A DNA stretch of 64,000 nucleotides from an uncultured Nitrospiraceae bacterium (GTDB taxonomy: Bacteria > Nitrospirota > Thermodesulfovibrionia > Thermodesulfovibrionales > SM23-35): contig CAKZPA010000011.1 in NCBI GenBank assembly GCA_937138415.1, forward strand, positions 17,177 through 81,176, given 5' to 3'. The notes beneath the pieces are model-generated. The model made no database searches. It was not told the DNA's origin and saw only the letters and a list, made by a program, of their open reading frames with translations. This document shows, in pieces, positions 36,275 to 45,663 of the stretch (position 1 is its first letter; each line of letters starts with the position of its first letter). The translations under genes and the position numbers were made by a program.

Positions 36275-37186
36275 ATGTCAATTAAGGTCGGAGTCATCGG
36301 GGTTGGATACCTGGGGCAGCACCACGCGAGGATCTACGCGGAGATAGAAGGCGTGCACCTCGTCGGTGTCGCGGATGTCCGGAAAGAGAGGGCGGAATCG
36401 ATCGCCAGGCAGTACCGCTGCGAGGCAGTGTCGGACTATCGGGAGATCCTCGATGCGGTCGATGCACTGAGCATAGTCACGCCGACGACGACCCACTATC
36501 CGATCGCCCTCGACTGCCTGAAAGCCGGGAAGGACATCCTCGTCGAGAAGCCGATCACGGTTACCGTCGAGGAGGCCGACCATCTCATCCGCGAAGCTGG
36601 ACGGGCGGGGTGCATCATTCAGGTCGGGCACCTCGAGCGGTACAACCCCGCCGTCCTCGCCGCGTCCGATTTTATCAAAGAGCCGATCTTCATCGAATCG
36701 GAACGGCTTTCACCGTTTCTTGGGAGAGGAACGGATGTGGATGTTACGCTCGATTTGATGATCCACGACATCGACATCATTCTGAGCTTGGTCGGCAGGT
36801 CGGTCACGGATATACGGGCAGTCGGAGCGAGCGTCTTGAGCGATAAGCTCGATGTCGCGAAGGCATGGCTCGAGTTCGAAAATGGGTGCACGGCTCTCGC
36901 CACGGTGAGCCGGCTTTCGCCCGAGAAGCAGAGGAAACTGAAGGTATCGCAGCGAGACGCGTACATCGTCATCGACTACCAGGCTTCGGAGATCAAACGG
37001 TACCGCAAGAGCGCGGAAGGGATGAGCATGGATGTCGTGAAGCCCGAGAGGAAGGAATCTCTCAAAGAAGAATTGAGAGACTTCGTCCATTGCGTGATGG
37101 AGCGGAAGAGACCGATGGTCTCGGGTGTCGAAGGGCGGAACGCGCTCAGAGTCGTCATGGAAATTACGGAGAAAATAAAACTGTAG
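36275..37186 (+). CDS. Gfo/Idh/MocA oxidoreductase, GnnA-like
   Basis: A 303-residue NAD-dependent sugar oxidoreductase. The N-terminal Rossmann motif is VGVIGVGYLGQHHARIY, the EKPIT motif of the family is at about residue 90, and the GHLERYNPA and DLMIHDIDI segments lie in the substrate domain. It is followed by a DegT-type aminotransferase and then lpxB, waaA and lpxK. In Acidithiobacillus and Leptospira, GnnA and GnnB form a pair of the same two families that converts UDP-GlcNAc to UDP-GlcNAc3N for amide-linked lipid A. Gene order makes GnnA the best guess; another nucleotide-sugar 3-oxidase is possible. Confidence 0.7.
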   Translation: MSIKVGVIGVGYLGQHHARIYAEIEGVHLVGVADVRKERAESIARQYRCEAVSDYREILDAVDALSIVTPTTTHYPIALDCLKAGKDILVEKPITVTVEEADHLIREAGRAGCIIQVGHLERYNPAVLAASDFIKEPIFIESERLSPFLGRGTDVDVTLDLMIHDIDIILSLVGRSVTDIRAVGASVLSDKLDVAKAWLEFENGCTALATVSRLSPEKQRKLKVSQRDAYIVIDYQASEIKRYRKSAEGMSMDVVKPERKESLKEELRDFVHCVMERKRPMVSGVEGRNALRVVMEITEKIKL

Positions 37187-37196
37187 GGGATCGTAC

Positions 37197-38300
37197 ATGG
37201 TTCCGATGGTCGATTTGAAGAGACAGTTTCAGGATATCAGGAACGAGGTGATTTCGCTCCTGGCCGACATCCTGGAGAGCGGGCAGTACATACTCGGCGC
37301 GAAAGTGGCGGAGTTCGAGCGGGCCGTTGCCGCGTTCCACGGGGTGGCGGATGCGATCGGCGTGGCCTCGGGGACGGACGCGCTCCACCTCGCGCTCGAC
37401 GCGCTCGGTATCGGCGAGGGCGACGAGGTCATTACGACGCCATTCACTTTCTTCGCCACGGCGGAGGCGATCCTCTATAGGGGTGCAACGCCGGTTTTTG
37501 CCGATATCGATCCGGAGACGATGAATATCGATCCGTCGCAGATAGAGGCGCACATTACCTCTCGCACGAAGGCGATCGTGCCGGTGCACCTGTTCGGCTA
37601 CCCCTGCGATATGCCGCGCATTATGCGCATAGCGAAAAAACACGGATTGAAAGTGGTCGAGGATTGCGCGCAGGCTTTCGGCGCCCGCATCGGAGGTGAA
37701 CTCGTCGGCAGCATCGGGGACGCCGGCTGCTTCAGTTTTTATCCGAGCAAAAACCTTGGAGGCTTCGGGGACGGCGGTTTGGTAACGGTCAGAAGCGGAC
37801 GAACCGCCGCGTTGATCCGCCAGTTGAGGAATCACGGCTCGATCGGTGCCTATCGGCACAGGAGAGTCGGATACAACAGCCGGCTGGACGAAGTGCAGGC
37901 GGGGATACTTCTCGTCAAGTTCGCGAGGATCGAAGGGTACAACGCGCGAAGGAGGGAAAATGCCCGCCTCTACACCGATCTGCTGAAGACAGCGGTCCGC
38001 TGTCCCGTCGAGAAAGACGGCGCTCGCCACGTGTACCACCAGTACACGATCAGAAGTCCGCTGCGGGACAGGCTACAGCAGGGATTGAAGGAGAGAGGGA
38101 TCTCATCGGTCGTGTACTATCCTGTTCCGCTCCATCTGCAGGCGGCTCTGCGCTTCCTGGGATACAAGAAAGGCGACTTCCCCGTCGCGGAAAGGACGGC
38201 GCGCCATGTGCTCTCGCTTCCCATGTATCCGGAACTTGATAATGAGACGATCGAGAAAATATGCGGGGCGGTCAAGAGCATCATCCGATCGGGCGATTGA
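37197..38300 (+). CDS. DegT/DnrJ/EryC1 aminotransferase, GnnB-like
   Basis: A 367-residue PLP-dependent sugar aminotransferase. The PLP lysine is in CFSFYPSKNLGGFGDGG (about residue 184), with VEDCAQAFGARIGG supplying the Asp that holds the pyridine nitrogen, and GTDALHLALDALGIG near the N-terminus. It begins 10 bases after the oxidoreductase, so they act as a pair: a 3-keto sugar nucleotide made by the first would be aminated by this enzyme. Next to lpxB this predicts GnnB and a diaminoglucose lipid A. A 3-amino sugar for O-antigen is the alternative. Confidence 0.72.
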   Translation: MVPMVDLKRQFQDIRNEVISLLADILESGQYILGAKVAEFERAVAAFHGVADAIGVASGTDALHLALDALGIGEGDEVITTPFTFFATAEAILYRGATPVFADIDPETMNIDPSQIEAHITSRTKAIVPVHLFGYPCDMPRIMRIAKKHGLKVVEDCAQAFGARIGGELVGSIGDAGCFSFYPSKNLGGFGDGGLVTVRSGRTAALIRQLRNHGSIGAYRHRRVGYNSRLDEVQAGILLVKFARIEGYNARRRENARLYTDLLKTAVRCPVEKDGARHVYHQYTIRSPLRDRLQQGLKERGISSVVYYPVPLHLQAALRFLGYKKGDFPVAERTARHVLSLPMYPELDNETIEKICGAVKSIIRSGD

Positions 38301-38524
38301 GAGATCGCCGCTCGATACCCGTGTGCAGGGAGTTCGAAGCGGGGTGTGCGTCTTGTCCGGGCGTCGCTGAGAGGGCGTGAACGTCGCGGCACTCTCTTTT
38401 CGTCATCGGGAGCTTCAATGCCTCGTTACCGGGGACTGCTCATAATGCCCGATGTTATGCGATGAAGGGCTATCATCGCCATCGTCGAAACGTGCAGACA
38501 TTCCTCTGAAAATTGCCTGAGCCG

Positions 38525-39796
38525 ATGATTTCTGTCATGATTTTGGCCGGTGAAAGCTCCGGAGAACTGTACGGGTCTCTCCTAGCGCGGGCGTTGCGGC
38601 GGAGACTCCCCGATGTCCGCCTCGTCGGCATCGGAGGAAAGAGGATGGACGAAGCGGGAGTGGAACTCCTCGCACACGTCTCTGACGCGTTCGGCCTCGT
38701 CGAGGCCGTTTCTGCCCTCCCGAGGATCAAGACGGCATTCCGCAGGGCGAAGGACGCCCTTTCCGCCGCGAGACCGGACGTGCTCGTGCTGATCGATTAC
38801 CCTGATTTCAATCTGAAAATCGCCTCTTTCGCGAAGCGTCTCGGCGTGCGCATTCTCTACTATGTGAGTCCGCAGGTGTGGGCATGGCGGCACGGCCGGA
38901 TAACAAAAATCGCCAGCCTGGTCGATCGAATGGCGGTCATCCTTCCCTTCGAAGAGCGGCTCTACAGGGAGGCCGGTGTCCCGTGTGAGTTCGTCGGCCA
39001 TCCGGTTCTCGAGGAGATCGAGACACTATTGGGAACGGATGCCGGATTCGGAACGCGAGAAATCTGGTGCGAAGAGCCAAACGTCGCACGCGGAGGAGCG
39101 GGCGATGGTTCGCTTTGTGCGTCTCTCTCCGAACGCCGGCGACGGTATAGGTCTTTACTGGGCTTCGACGCGGAAAGGCCGCTCCTGGCGATTCTTCCCG
39201 GGAGCAGGCCGAGCGAGCTGAAGAGGCATCTCCCTCTCGTCGGAGAGATCGTTCGGCATTTTAAACGCGACCCGGAGATCCCGGCGGCGTACGAGTACCA
39301 GTTCTGCGTCCCGCTCGCTCCGAACACGGACGAGGAGCCGTACCGCACGCGCCTGGATCGTCTTCGGGCGGAGGGTGTGGTGATCATGCGAGGGGAATCG
39401 GTGCGCGTGCTTGCCGCGGCGGAGAGTGCGGTCGTTGCCTCCGGAACAGCGACCCTGCAGGCGGCATTCCTCCGCGTGCCCATGGTGGTCATCTACAAGC
39501 TCGCTCCGCTCACGTACGCGCTCGGGAAGAGGATCGTGAAGGTGGAGCACATATCGCTCGTGAATATTCTTTCGGGCAGGGAGGTTGTCCGGGAACTCCT
39601 CCAGCAAAACGCGAATCCCTCGGCAACCCTCGGGGAGCTGAAGAAGATTCTGCTCGACGGAGCGTTCAGGCAAACCATGGTCGATGCATTCGATGACCTT
39701 ATCAAGCAGTTTGCCGGCAGGAGAGCGTCGAAACGTGTCGCGGAGATCGTGATGGAGATGGCAGAGGGGAAAGAGCGCGCCGAAGCCTCTTCGTGA
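38525..39796 (+). CDS. lpxB: Lipid-A-disaccharide synthase
   Basis: A 423-residue LpxB (GT19), which joins lipid X to UDP-diacylglucosamine. Signatures are ILAGESSGELYGSLL at the N-terminus, GIGGKRM, DYPDFNLKIA, YYVSPQVWAWRHGRI, FVGHPVLEE and LPGSRPSELKRHLP. An insertion of about 30 residues after FVGHPVLEE (about residues 165-205) makes it longer than the usual 380. The ATG at 38525 matches the family start; a TTG at 38513 adds four residues. If gnnA/gnnB work as proposed, this enzyme would accept GlcN3N-type substrates. Confidence 0.93.
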   Translation: MISVMILAGESSGELYGSLLARALRRRLPDVRLVGIGGKRMDEAGVELLAHVSDAFGLVEAVSALPRIKTAFRRAKDALSAARPDVLVLIDYPDFNLKIASFAKRLGVRILYYVSPQVWAWRHGRITKIASLVDRMAVILPFEERLYREAGVPCEFVGHPVLEEIETLLGTDAGFGTREIWCEEPNVARGGAGDGSLCASLSERRRRYRSLLGFDAERPLLAILPGSRPSELKRHLPLVGEIVRHFKRDPEIPAAYEYQFCVPLAPNTDEEPYRTRLDRLRAEGVVIMRGESVRVLAAAESAVVASGTATLQAAFLRVPMVVIYKLAPLTYALGKRIVKVEHISLVNILSGREVVRELLQQNANPSATLGELKKILLDGAFRQTMVDAFDDLIKQFAGRRASKRVAEIVMEMAEGKERAEASS

Positions 39797-39946
39797 CGTT
39801 CCTCCATAGTCCATACGCTCCGTGGACGGCGATGTGGATCTGCCGCGAGGAACGAATCGTCAGGATCAAGTATGGGAGGGAATCGCGGTCGGGCTCTCAC
39901 GTGAAGAGAGGCAAAGCAGGAGGAGATTATAACCGGAAAGAGAATC

Positions 39947-41209
39947 ATGCACGCTCTTTATAGTCTTCTCTACGCGATAGCGCTCATTTTCATCCTGCCT
40001 TTTGAGTATTTCAAGAGGCCTCGCGATGTCCGGAAGAGGTGGTTGAAAGAGAAATGTGGACGCTATCCCGCGACCATCCCGCGTTCCCAGACCGTCATCT
40101 GGGTTCACGCCGTGTCGGTCGGCGAGGTGATGGCCGCCCTTCCACTTCTGAGGAAGATGAAGGAGGCCTATCCGTCGAAAAGGATCGTCTTCTCGACGAT
40201 CACCGATACGGGGCAAAAGGTCGCGCGGGACAACGTACCGGAAGGGATCCATGTCGTCTACCTGCCGTTCGACGTCCCCTTTATATTGGCATCGGTCGCA
40301 AGAAAGATGAAACCGGAGCTGCTCGTCATCATCGAGACGGAGCTGTGGCCGAACCTGATCAGGGTTTTCAGGGACAACGGTGTGCCGGTTGTGCTCCTGA
40401 ACGGGAGGATTTCTGAACAGTCGATGCGGGGGTACCGGCGTGTCTCGTTTTTCATGAAGAGCGTTCTCGAGGCGATCGACGTCTTCGGGATGCAGTCGGA
40501 GGAGTACGCGGAACGGCTGAAATACATCGGGGCGGACGTGAGGAAGATCGAGGTAACGGGCAGCTTCAAATTCGATGCCGAGCCGGCTCACACATCTCTC
40601 CCGTGGCTTCGATCGGTCGCCGGGCCGGTCGTCGTCGCAGGCAGTACGCACGAAGGCGAAGAGGAGCTCATGGTTTCGGCGTATCGCGATCTCCTGCGGG
40701 AGTTCCCCGAACTGAATCTCGTTATCGCTCCGCGACACCCGGATCGTTGCGGCCGTGTCCAAGAGATGCTCAGGGATCGCGGGATGCGTTACGTGAAACG
40801 CTCGGCCCTGACGGAAGGACAAAAAACGGAATGCATACGTGGTACAATTATCCTGCTCGATACGGTTGGCGAACTCCCGTCTGTCTACGAAAGCGCGTCC
40901 GTTGCCATTATCGGCAAAAGCTTCAGGGGATACGGCGGACAGAATCCCCTCGAGCCAGCCTACTGGGGGATCCCGGTCATCTGCGGTCCTCACATGGAGA
41001 ATTTTCCGGTGATCGAGGATTTCTATCGCGCTGGTGGCGCGATTCGCATAAATGAAGAAGGGATCGCCAAAGCGGTGAGGGAATTGCTCCGTTCGCCGGA
41101 GAGGGCGAAAGAAATCGGAGCGAACGCCCGGAACGTCTATCGGCAGCACAGGGGAGCGGTGACGCGGGCGATGCGCATCGTCGAAAGATACGTCGGGGCG
41201 GGATCATGA
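39947..41209 (+). CDS. waaA: 3-deoxy-D-manno-octulosonic acid (Kdo) transferase
   Basis: A 420-residue WaaA/KdtA (GT30), which adds Kdo to the lipid A precursor at the inner membrane. It has an N-terminal membrane anchor (about residues 4-20), then WVHAVSVGEVMAALPLL (with the catalytic Glu), ETELWPNLI, NGRISEQS, VAGSTHEGEEELM and GGQNPLEPAYWG. Full family length. Its stop overlaps the start of the DUF2062 gene (ATGA). Whether it adds one or two Kdo residues cannot be read from the sequence. Confidence 0.95.
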   Translation: MHALYSLLYAIALIFILPFEYFKRPRDVRKRWLKEKCGRYPATIPRSQTVIWVHAVSVGEVMAALPLLRKMKEAYPSKRIVFSTITDTGQKVARDNVPEGIHVVYLPFDVPFILASVARKMKPELLVIIETELWPNLIRVFRDNGVPVVLLNGRISEQSMRGYRRVSFFMKSVLEAIDVFGMQSEEYAERLKYIGADVRKIEVTGSFKFDAEPAHTSLPWLRSVAGPVVVAGSTHEGEEELMVSAYRDLLREFPELNLVIAPRHPDRCGRVQEMLRDRGMRYVKRSALTEGQKTECIRGTIILLDTVGELPSVYESASVAIIGKSFRGYGGQNPLEPAYWGIPVICGPHMENFPVIEDFYRAGGAIRINEEGIAKAVRELLRSPERAKEIGANARNVYRQHRGAVTRAMRIVERYVGAGS

Positions 41210-41643
41210 AGTATTTTGTGAGACTCAAAGACTATATTTTCAGATTAAGCAGGAAAGGGTTGACTCCGCAGGAGATCTCTCTCGGCGTCGCGGTCGGTAT
41301 CTTCGTTGCCTTCATCCCCCTCATCGGTTCGCACACGATTACCGCGATTGCGCTCGCGTCGCTCTTGAGGGTGAATACGCTGATCGTTCTCCTGAGCACG
41401 CAGGTGTCGAACCCTCTCACGTTCCCGTTGCAGTTGTTTCTGAGCGCGGAAGTCGGCAGTCTTATCCTCAACGGTTCGTTTCTTGAGATCAGAATGACGG
41501 GCGATATCGACTACGTGAGCCACTATATCGTGCCGATCGTGATCGGAGGGCTGGTGCTCGGCACCTGTTTGGCCGGGCTCTCGTACGTCCTCGTGAAAAT
41601 GGCATTGAAAAAACGTTTGAGAGGAGTGGCGACTGGTGGATGA
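41206..41643 (+). CDS. DUF2062 membrane protein
   Basis: A 145-residue membrane protein of the DUF2062 family with two or three predicted helices. The N-terminal part GLTPQEISLGVAVGIFVAFIP is the conserved segment of this family, followed by hydrophobic stretches at about residues 40-60 and 100-130. Function is not established. The gene is translationally coupled to waaA and precedes lpxK, so a role in envelope biogenesis is a reasonable guess. The 167 bases to lpxK contain no convincing gene. Confidence 0.75.
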   Translation: MKYFVRLKDYIFRLSRKGLTPQEISLGVAVGIFVAFIPLIGSHTITAIALASLLRVNTLIVLLSTQVSNPLTFPLQLFLSAEVGSLILNGSFLEIRMTGDIDYVSHYIVPIVIGGLVLGTCLAGLSYVLVKMALKKRLRGVATGG

Positions 41644-41810
41644 CCGGAGAAAAGTATGGCGAGGGCTTCCGCTTGGGCGGAGCGGACGAGACCGACGCAT
41701 CACATCCCGTTTCCAAATGCCCTTTTCCTGTTAACGGACTCTGCGCATGAACGTTCTTCCCCCTCTCATGGACTTTTCTTGAAGATGTCCGGGCTTTTCT
41801 GACACCTGGC

Positions 41811-42872
41811 ATGACGCTTCCAGAGTATTTGTACTATCTCGGCTATACCGTAAAAAAACATTTCGCACTCCGCAACCGGAAAAGGCTCCCGTGCCCCGTC
41901 GTGAGTATCGGGAATGTGACGCTCGGGGGCACGGGCAAGACGCCGGCGGCGATGGCAGTGGCCCGGGAGGCATTGGCGAGAGAGTTCTATCCATGCATTC
42001 TGTCGAGGGGGTATAAGGGCGCGGCGAAGGGACCTTGTTTCGTCACGCGAGGGGAAGGACCGCTGATAGATCCCCATCAGGCAGGTGACGAAACGTTCCT
42101 CATGGCGCAAACCTTGCGCGGTGTCCCCATCGTGAAGGGGGCGGACAGGTACGAAGCGGGCTTGTTCGCTTTGGAACATCTCCCGAACGTGGACGGGAGA
42201 CTCCGATCGCGGCTTCTCTTCATCCTCGACGATGGGTTCCAGCACTGGAAGCTGCATCGGGATATCGACGTCGTGCTCGTCCGCGGCCGGCAGCCCTTCG
42301 GCAACGGGAAACTCTTCCCTGCCGGTCCCCTCAGGGAACCGCTCTCGGCGATGGAGAGAGCCGATATTGTTGTCCTCACGAACGCATCCGATGCAGCGAC
42401 TTCCGCGGAGGGATTGCCGAGCGACGTCGTCGGTGAACTCGCGCGGTACGCGCCCTCTGCGCGATTCTATCGCGCGCGGCATCGACCGCTTTCGTTCGTC
42501 ACATCGGCGGGTGAAACGGTTCCACTTTCCGAGGTGCAGGGGAGACGCGTCCTCGCGTTCTGCGGCATCGCCAACCCGGCCTCCTTTCGGGAGACCCTGA
42601 AATCGCTCGCGATCGAGTGCGCGGAGTTCATCGTCTTCCGTGACCACCACTGGTATCGACGGGCCGACGTGGCGCGGATTCTGAAGAGGAGTCGGGAGAC
42701 GGGAACGAGCTGGATTGTGACGACCGAAAAGGATATAATGAGACTCGAAGGCTTCGGGCTGCCCGACATCGTCGCCCTGCGCATCGTCTTCGATACCGAT
42801 AGAGCGTTCTACAATGACGTCTTCGGGCGGTTACAGAAACGAGAAGTTCCGTTCGTCATGGAGAGGGCATGA
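41811..42872 (+). CDS. lpxK: Tetraacyldisaccharide 4'-kinase
   Basis: A 353-residue LpxK, the membrane-associated kinase that phosphorylates the 4' position of the lipid A disaccharide. It has the P-loop SIGNVTLGGTGKTPAAMAVA (about residues 33-52), SRGYKG, GDETFLMA, the acidic LDDGFQHWKL motif, and FCGIANPASF in the C-terminal part. It completes the set gnnA-like, gnnB-like, lpxB, waaA, DUF2062, lpxK. With waaA ahead of it, the operon supplies the late steps of Kdo-lipid A synthesis. Confidence 0.94.
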   Translation: MTLPEYLYYLGYTVKKHFALRNRKRLPCPVVSIGNVTLGGTGKTPAAMAVAREALAREFYPCILSRGYKGAAKGPCFVTRGEGPLIDPHQAGDETFLMAQTLRGVPIVKGADRYEAGLFALEHLPNVDGRLRSRLLFILDDGFQHWKLHRDIDVVLVRGRQPFGNGKLFPAGPLREPLSAMERADIVVLTNASDAATSAEGLPSDVVGELARYAPSARFYRARHRPLSFVTSAGETVPLSEVQGRRVLAFCGIANPASFRETLKSLAIECAEFIVFRDHHWYRRADVARILKRSRETGTSWIVTTEKDIMRLEGFGLPDIVALRIVFDTDRAFYNDVFGRLQKREVPFVMERA

Positions 42873-42944
42873 GGTGCGATCGTTGAGCATCCAATCCCGG
42901 CACGGTGACCGTTTGCCGGAGATTCTTTCTCGGGGGACGGGAAC

Positions 42945-43340
42945 ATGATCAAGTACATCAATGTCAAGAGCAAGACGAGGAACGAGTTCATCGACATCAC
43001 CGACATGGTTCAGGACGTCGTGAAAGAGTCGGGCATCGTCAAAGGGGTGTGTTGCCTGTTCGTGCCTCATACGACCGCGGGGATCACGATCAATGAAGGG
43101 GCTGACCCGAGCGTGCAACGAGACATCGTTCAGGCGCTGAGCCGGCTTGTCCCTCATGACGCGAATTATTTCCACAGAGAAGGCAACGCCGACGCGCATA
43201 TCAAGTCCACTCTCGTCGGCACGTCGGTTCAGGTGATCGTCGAAGACGGCAAACTGGTCCTCGGCACGTGGCAGGCGATATTCTTCTGCGAGTTCGACGG
43301 ACCTCGGCACAGGAGAGTGGCGGTTACGTTTCTCCGATGA
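42945..43340 (+). CDS. yjbQ: YjbQ family (UPF0047) protein
   Basis: A 131-residue member of the YjbQ/UPF0047 family, small trimeric proteins with a conserved metal-binding surface. Conserved stretches are FVPHTTAGITINEGAD, NADAHIKSTLVG and GTWQAIFFCEFDGPRHRRV. Some family members show weak thiamine-phosphate synthase activity; the physiological role is not settled. The stop overlaps the ATG of the next gene, the predicted nuclease-fold protein, so the two are co-expressed. It lies 72 bases after lpxK. Confidence 0.9.
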   Translation: MIKYINVKSKTRNEFIDITDMVQDVVKESGIVKGVCCLFVPHTTAGITINEGADPSVQRDIVQALSRLVPHDANYFHREGNADAHIKSTLVGTSVQVIVEDGKLVLGTWQAIFFCEFDGPRHRRVAVTFLR

Positions 43341-44179
43341 ACTCGGATTCGCTTTCCGAGGACGTCCTCTCCCTCCACAGAGAAATACGGCGTCTCAGGA
43401 AATCGCTTTCCGAACTTACCCCTCCCCTTTTCGTGCTCCTCAAGCGGAGGGGCTTCAGGATTTACAAACGGGAACCGGCCGACGATCTCCTCTTGCCGGA
43501 AAAACGCTTCCTCGACGATTACTACGAGACGCTCAAGAAATACTCCTTCCGGTTGTTCCTCCGGGACGTCATCAAGCACCAAGCCTTTTTCACGCCTGCG
43601 CTCGTGACCCGGTACGCCACGGCTGCCGTTACCGAGGAGTATATCGCGTACCTGAGGAAAGTCGGGCTTGTCGTTCCGCTCGGGGACGGATTTCAGTTAG
43701 TGCCGGGACCGATCAAGAGCTTCGGGGAGACCCTCGAATGGTTTGTCGCGGAGATCTTCAGGAGAGAATTCGCGACCGAAGCGATGTGGGGCGTCCGCTT
43801 CAAGCGGCCGAAGGTCGGAGGGGATTACGATCTCATCGCGAAGGTGGACGGCTCCATTTTGTACATGGAGATCAAATCGTCGCCGCCGAAGCAGATCTAC
43901 CAGAACGAAATAGCCGCTTTTTTCGACAGAGTCGGCGACCTCGCGCCGGAGATCAGCATTTTTTTCGTGGATACCGAACTCAGGATGAAGGACAAGATCG
44001 TGCCGATGTTCGAAGAGGAATGGAGAGGCAGAAAAAGAGAATCGCCCGAAATCGTGAGGATGGAAAAGGAGCTGTTCCAGATTCAGGACAGACTATTCAT
44101 CGTCAACGCGAAGGACAGTATCGCCGCGAACATCGAAAAAGTGCTCATCTGGTATTTCAGGAAGGCCGGTGCGTCGTGA
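43337..44179 (+). CDS. Predicted winged-helix and PD-(D/E)XK nuclease-fold protein
   Basis: A 280-residue protein I cannot assign to a named family. The N-terminal quarter is charged and helical; a stretch near residues 88-120 (AVTEEYIAYLRKVGLVVPL) looks like a winged helix. The C-terminal half has the order expected of a PD-(D/E)XK nuclease: Glu in FGETLEWFVAEIF, Asp in GGDYDLIA, and E-X-K in YMEIKSSPP (about residues 178-184), followed by a Gln-containing helix. The ATG at 43337 overlaps the yjbQ stop. It could be a repair or DNA-end processing enzyme; the fold call is by motif only. Confidence 0.55.
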   Translation: MNSDSLSEDVLSLHREIRRLRKSLSELTPPLFVLLKRRGFRIYKREPADDLLLPEKRFLDDYYETLKKYSFRLFLRDVIKHQAFFTPALVTRYATAAVTEEYIAYLRKVGLVVPLGDGFQLVPGPIKSFGETLEWFVAEIFRREFATEAMWGVRFKRPKVGGDYDLIAKVDGSILYMEIKSSPPKQIYQNEIAAFFDRVGDLAPEISIFFVDTELRMKDKIVPMFEEEWRGRKRESPEIVRMEKELFQIQDRLFIVNAKDSIAANIEKVLIWYFRKAGAS

Positions 44180-44254
44180 GCGTTACAAGGCACGCATCGT
44201 GAACCGTCGAAATGCGCGGCGCTTCAGCGACGGCGGGCGGTGCCCGGACCCCTC

Positions 44255-45511
44255 TCACTCCGTCGGCGGAGATTCGGCTCCCTCGAGCATTTTGATGTGC
44301 GGGATCGATGCGCCGGCGATCCCTTTGAGGGAACCGTAAAAATTGACTGCATTCGTCAGAATCTTCTCGAGCTGCTTCTCCCGCTCTTTCCAGATTTTCT
44401 GCATCTTGAGTTTTTCGTCCTGATACGAGTCCTGCAAACTCTTGAACCCCTCGATGATCGCCTCGAACTGGCCTTTGAATTCGGGGCTCGTGAGGTAGTT
44501 GAAGAGCAGTTCCATCTTTGTTCCCTTGTCCTGGTGGGTGAGGAGCACATGGTGGACCTGGATCAGTCCGTGCCGGAGGACCATCGAGAGGCCTTTCAAG
44601 TCCGGGAACGAGCAGACCCACACGCCGTCGATGTTCCCGAATGTATCGATATGTTCGGGCAAGGCCTCCGTCACGAGGACGAGGATATCGGCCTTTACGG
44701 CGAGGTTGTCATCCTTGAGTTTTTTCAGCCAGGCCCCGTGAAACTCTTTCGTCCGCTTGCTCTCGTAGTAAATCTTCCCGCATTGTATCCCGTGCGCGGT
44801 GCGCACCGTCTGGAGGACGTCGGCGCCGCGCTGCCCCTTTTTGATCTCCTCGATCTCGTCAAAAGGGTATAACTCGCGGAGCAGATGCTCGATCTCGAGC
44901 TCCATCACCTCGCCCCGCAGTTGGACAGAGCCCTGTTCTGTCTTTCTCTTCGCCTCCTCGAGCTGCTCCCGCAGGTCGTTGATGATTTTTTCCTTCTCCC
45001 GGATGGTGAGGAGGTGTTCCTCCTCCACCTGCTTTTTCACCTTCGACTTCTGTTCGGCGAGTTTCTCCGTGAGCTCCTTCTCTTTCTCGAGCGTTATCTG
45101 GTCCCTCAGCTCCTCTTTTTCGCGCGTCAATCGAAGGATCTCCGCCTTCGCCTTGTTCAGCTCTTTGATTTGACTCGATTTGATTTCGAGTTCTTTCTGC
45201 AGCTCCTCGATTTGCGATAGCTTTTCGGTCTCGATCCGCTGCCTCAGTTTCGTCTCGATCGCCTTCCTTTCGGTCTTCAGTTGCTCTTGCACCGCTGCGG
45301 CAATCTGCTCCTGCAGGTTCTCCCTGGCGGTCTCGAGCGCTCGTTCTTTCTCGCCGATCTCTTTGAACTTTGCCTCCATCTCGCGCTCTCTCTTCGCGAG
45401 TTTCGCTTCGAATTCCTTCTTTAATTCCTCGTGCAACTGGTGATAAAGGATTTCGTTCACGTTGATCTGCGCCCCGCACTTAGGACAGGTGATCGTGCTC
45501 TCTTTCTTCAT
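44255..45511 (-). CDS. DUF2130 coiled-coil protein with nuclease-like domain
   Basis: A 418-residue DUF2130 family protein. It starts with a half zinc ribbon (CPKCG), then a long Glu/Lys-rich coiled coil (about residues 25-210), then the conserved domain with [10 protein letters not shown] and [21 protein letters not shown], where Asp and E-X-K fit a PD-(D/E)XK core, and ends in another helical stretch. The function of DUF2130 proteins is unknown; they are predicted nucleases. It converges with the other nuclease-fold gene, 75 bases apart. Confidence 0.8.
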   Translation of the reverse strand: MKKESTITCPKCGAQINVNEILYHQLHEELKKEFEAKLAKREREMEAKFKEIGEKERALETARENLQEQIAAAVQEQLKTERKAIETKLRQRIETEKLSQIEELQKELEIKSSQIKELNKAKAEILRLTREKEELRDQITLEKEKELTEKLAEQKSKVKKQVEEEHLLTIREKEKIINDLREQLEEAKRKTEQGSVQLRGEVMELEIEHLLRELYPFDEIEEIKKGQRGADVLQTVRTAHGIQCGKIYYESKRTKEFHGAWLKKLKDDNLAVKADILVLVTEALPEHIDTFGNIDGVWVCSFPDLKGLSMVLRHGLIQVHHVLLTHQDKGTKMELLFNYLTSPEFKGQFEAIIEGFKSLQDSYQDEKLKMQKIWKEREKQLEKILTNAVNFYGSLKGIAGASIPHIKMLEGAESPPTE

Positions 45512-45663
45512 CCGGCTTCCTCCTTACTCGACCGCAAACGCGAACAATGGACCCGCTCACCCATTTTAGCATTCCACGCCGCGCATTGAAAGATGGACAT
45601 CCGCGGTCGAAGCAGGCTAAAATGAGACCGCACTTGACCTTTCTTTTTTTTCGTGAGGAGGAT

